DNA from: Pseudomonadota bacterium
Lineage (GTDB): Bacteria > Pseudomonadota > Alphaproteobacteria > Azospirillales > Azospirillaceae
Reading direction: 5' to 3'
Assembly: GCA_023412175.1 (NCBI GenBank)
Contig: JAEYOB010000193.1
Location: 1-6,815, forward strand
Length of the DNA stretch: 6,815 nt
Within the stretch, counting starts at the first letter, position 1. Each line of letters opens with the position of its first letter. The position numbers were made by a program, and so were the translations under genes. Positions 5,377 through 6,815 of the stretch are shown here, one piece after another. Below the pieces are notes generated by a model. It ran no database searches. It saw only the letters and a program-made list of their open reading frames with translations, and was not told where the DNA came from.

Positions 5377-6815
5377 ATGTCCATTGCAGCCGATGACCAG
5401 GACGACCAGAGCGCCGTCATCGCGTTCCTCGGCGACCCGCGCACACATGGCGGACGGGCGGCGGAGCGCATCGACACGCACGCCGCCATGATCTTTCTGG
5501 CCGGCACAAGGGCCTGCAAGCTCAAGCGTGCGGTGCGATTCCCCTACCTGGACTTCTCGACCCGTGAGAAGCGCCGCCAAGCCTGCGAGTCGGAACTGGC
5601 GCTGAACCGGCGCACCGCCCCGGCCCTCTACCAGGCGGTGGAGCCGGTGGTGCGCCGCGCCGACGGGCGCCTTGCCCTGGGAGGTCCGGGGGAACCCCTG
5701 GACTGGGTGGTGGTCATGCGCCGCTTCGACGGGGACATGCTGTTCGAACGGTTGGCCGGGCGGGGGGCGCTGACGCCCGATCTCATGCGCCGGCTGGCCG
5801 AGGCGGTGGCGGCCTTCCATGACCGGGCGGTGCGGCGGCCGGACGGCGGCGGTGCGGCGGCCATGCGCGCCATTGCCGCCGACAATCTGGCGGAGCTGCG
5901 GCAGCGCCCGGAGCTGTTTCCGCACACGCGGGTGGAGCGGCTGGCCGCGCTGTCGGAGGCGGCGCTGGCGCGGCACGGCGCGTTGCTGGACGCGCGGGCG
6001 CGCGCCGGACTGGTCCGGCACTGCCACGGCGACCTGCACCTGCGCAACATCGTGCTGTGGGAGGGACGGCCGACGCTGTTCGACTGCATCGAGTTCGACG
6101 AATCGTTCGCGGTCATCGACGTCCTGTACGATCTCGCCTTCCTGCTGATGGACCTCGACCACCGGGGGCTGCGCCCGCTCGGCAACGCGGTGTTGAACCG
6201 TTACCTGGAGGCGACCGGCGACCTGGAAGGGCTGGCGTTGCTGCCGCTGTTCCTGGCGACGCGGGCGGCGGTGCGCGCCAAGATCGACGCGGCGGCGGCG
6301 GCCGTGCAGCCGGATCCCGCCAAGGCCAGGGCGCTGGAGGCCACCGCCGCCGCCTATCTGGATCAGGCGGTGTCGACGCTGGATCCGCCTGCGCCCCGGC
6401 TGGTGGCGGTGGGCGGGTTGTCGGGGACGGGCAAGACGACGCTGGCCCGCGGCCTCGCACCCGACCTCGGGCCGACGCCCGGCGCGCTCATCCTGCGCAG
6501 CGACGTGCTGCGCAAGCACCTCATGCAGGTGGACGAGACGGATCGCCTGCCGGCCGAGGCCTACACCCCCGCGGTGACCCGTCGGGTCTACGAAGAGATC
6601 TCCCGCCGGGCGGAACTGGCGCTGAACGCCGGGCACGCGGTGCTGGCGGACGCCGTCTACGGGCGCCCTGACGAGCGCCACGCCATCGAGGCGGCGGCGG
6701 AGCGGACCGGTGCCGCCTTCCGCGGCGTCTGGCTGGAGGCGGGCATGGCCGCGCGTGTCGGCCGGGTGGCCGTGCGCACCGGCGACGCCTCCGCCGCGCC
6801 GGCGGAGATCGCCCG
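5377..6815 (+). CDS. APH-like kinase fused to a P-loop (AAA_33-type) kinase, truncated at the right edge
   Basis: The 479 visible residues form two domains. Residues about 10-330 resemble the aminoglycoside phosphotransferase (APH) fold: KLKRAVRFPYLDF (48-60), then the catalytic-loop sequence HGDLHLRNIV (217-226) with Asp219 and Asn224, and LFDCIEFDE (234-242) supplying the metal-binding acidic residue. From about 340 follows a P-loop kinase: Walker A GLSGTGKT (347-354), then LRSDVLRK (373-380), as in zeta-toxin and polynucleotide-kinase-like AAA_33 proteins. This two-domain form is widespread in proteobacteria, usually annotated as a bifunctional aminoglycoside phosphotransferase/ATP-binding protein of about 500 residues, so little is missing. 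The substrate is unknown, and drug resistance should not be assumed. AGGA at 5366-5369 supports ATG 5377; an in-frame ATG at 5368 is the alternative. It diverges from the PagL-like gene. Confidence 0.93.
   Translation, partial: MSIAADDQDDQSAVIAFLGDPRTHGGRAAERIDTHAAMIFLAGTRACKLKRAVRFPYLDFSTREKRRQACESELALNRRTAPALYQAVEPVVRRADGRLALGGPGEPLDWVVVMRRFDGDMLFERLAGRGALTPDLMRRLAEAVAAFHDRAVRRPDGGGAAAMRAIAADNLAELRQRPELFPHTRVERLAALSEAALARHGALLDARARAGLVRHCHGDLHLRNIVLWEGRPTLFDCIEFDESFAVIDVLYDLAFLLMDLDHRGLRPLGNAVLNRYLEATGDLEGLALLPLFLATRAAVRAKIDAAAAAVQPDPAKARALEATAAAYLDQAVSTLDPPAPRLVAVGGLSGTGKTTLARGLAPDLGPTPGALILRSDVLRKHLMQVDETDRLPAEAYTPAVTRRVYEEISRRAELALNAGHAVLADAVYGRPDERHAIEAAAERTGAAFRGVWLEAGMAARVGRVAVRTGDASAAPAEIA

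Noticed and set aside
5275..6681. 468-residue open frame on the minus strand
   Set aside because: It lies opposite the kinase-fusion gene, whose motifs are clear, and its composition is low-complexity Arg/Gln/His/Gly.

Overview
The window is GC-rich DNA with very long spurious antisense reading frames and frequent GTG starts (four of the seven genes). Gene content and protein style (PstS, an IalB-like periplasmic protein, a DGPF/ECF42 sigma pair, a PagL-like barrel) suggest an alphaproteobacterium, probably Azospirillum or a close relative in the Rhodospirillales. This assignment is an inference from protein appearance, not from a search.

Layout, left to right. (1) 1-710, minus strand: the N-terminal 236 residues of the periplasmic phosphate-binding protein PstS, with its C-terminus (and presumably pstCAB) beyond the left edge. 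(2) 711-955: a divergent spacer holding three 7-mers at exact 11-bp steps that look like a degenerate Pho box. (3) 956-1501, plus strand: a small secreted four-cysteine protein distantly like the IalB family. (4) 1502-1802: a non-coding stretch that ends in a candidate ECF42-type promoter and a perfect 8-bp hairpin. (5) 1803-2225 and 2286-3547, plus strand: a YCII/DGPF protein followed by its usual partner, an ECF42-type sigma factor with a long C-terminal extension. The sigma gene is split by a one-base frameshift near 2950. (6) 3583-4512, minus strand: an intact EamA/DMT transporter, convergent with the sigma gene. (7) 4591-5145, minus strand: a PagL-like outer-membrane barrel gene with an in-frame TGA directly after its signal-peptide region. 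It also lacks the His/Ser pair expected of an active PagL. (8) 5146-5376: a divergent spacer with a perfect 9-bp inverted repeat. (9) 5377 to the right edge, plus strand: a fusion of an APH-like kinase and a P-loop kinase, truncated by the window.

How the parts work together. The pstS end belongs to phosphate uptake under PhoB/PhoR. The DGPF and sigma genes form an ECF42 module. The sigma factor would be expected to recognise the promoter ahead of the DGPF gene and so control its own operon, but the frameshift removes the C-terminal extension thought to be needed for activity unless it is a sequencing error or is bypassed. The PagL-like gene and the EamA gene lie head to tail with a 78-base gap and could be co-transcribed.

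I see no mobile element, CRISPR array, tRNA or rRNA. The most notable points are the two broken genes within about 2 kb, the ECF42 promoter-like motif, and the dyads at 5162-5190 and 4543-4556. I do not see convincing evidence for a wholly new biological system here.
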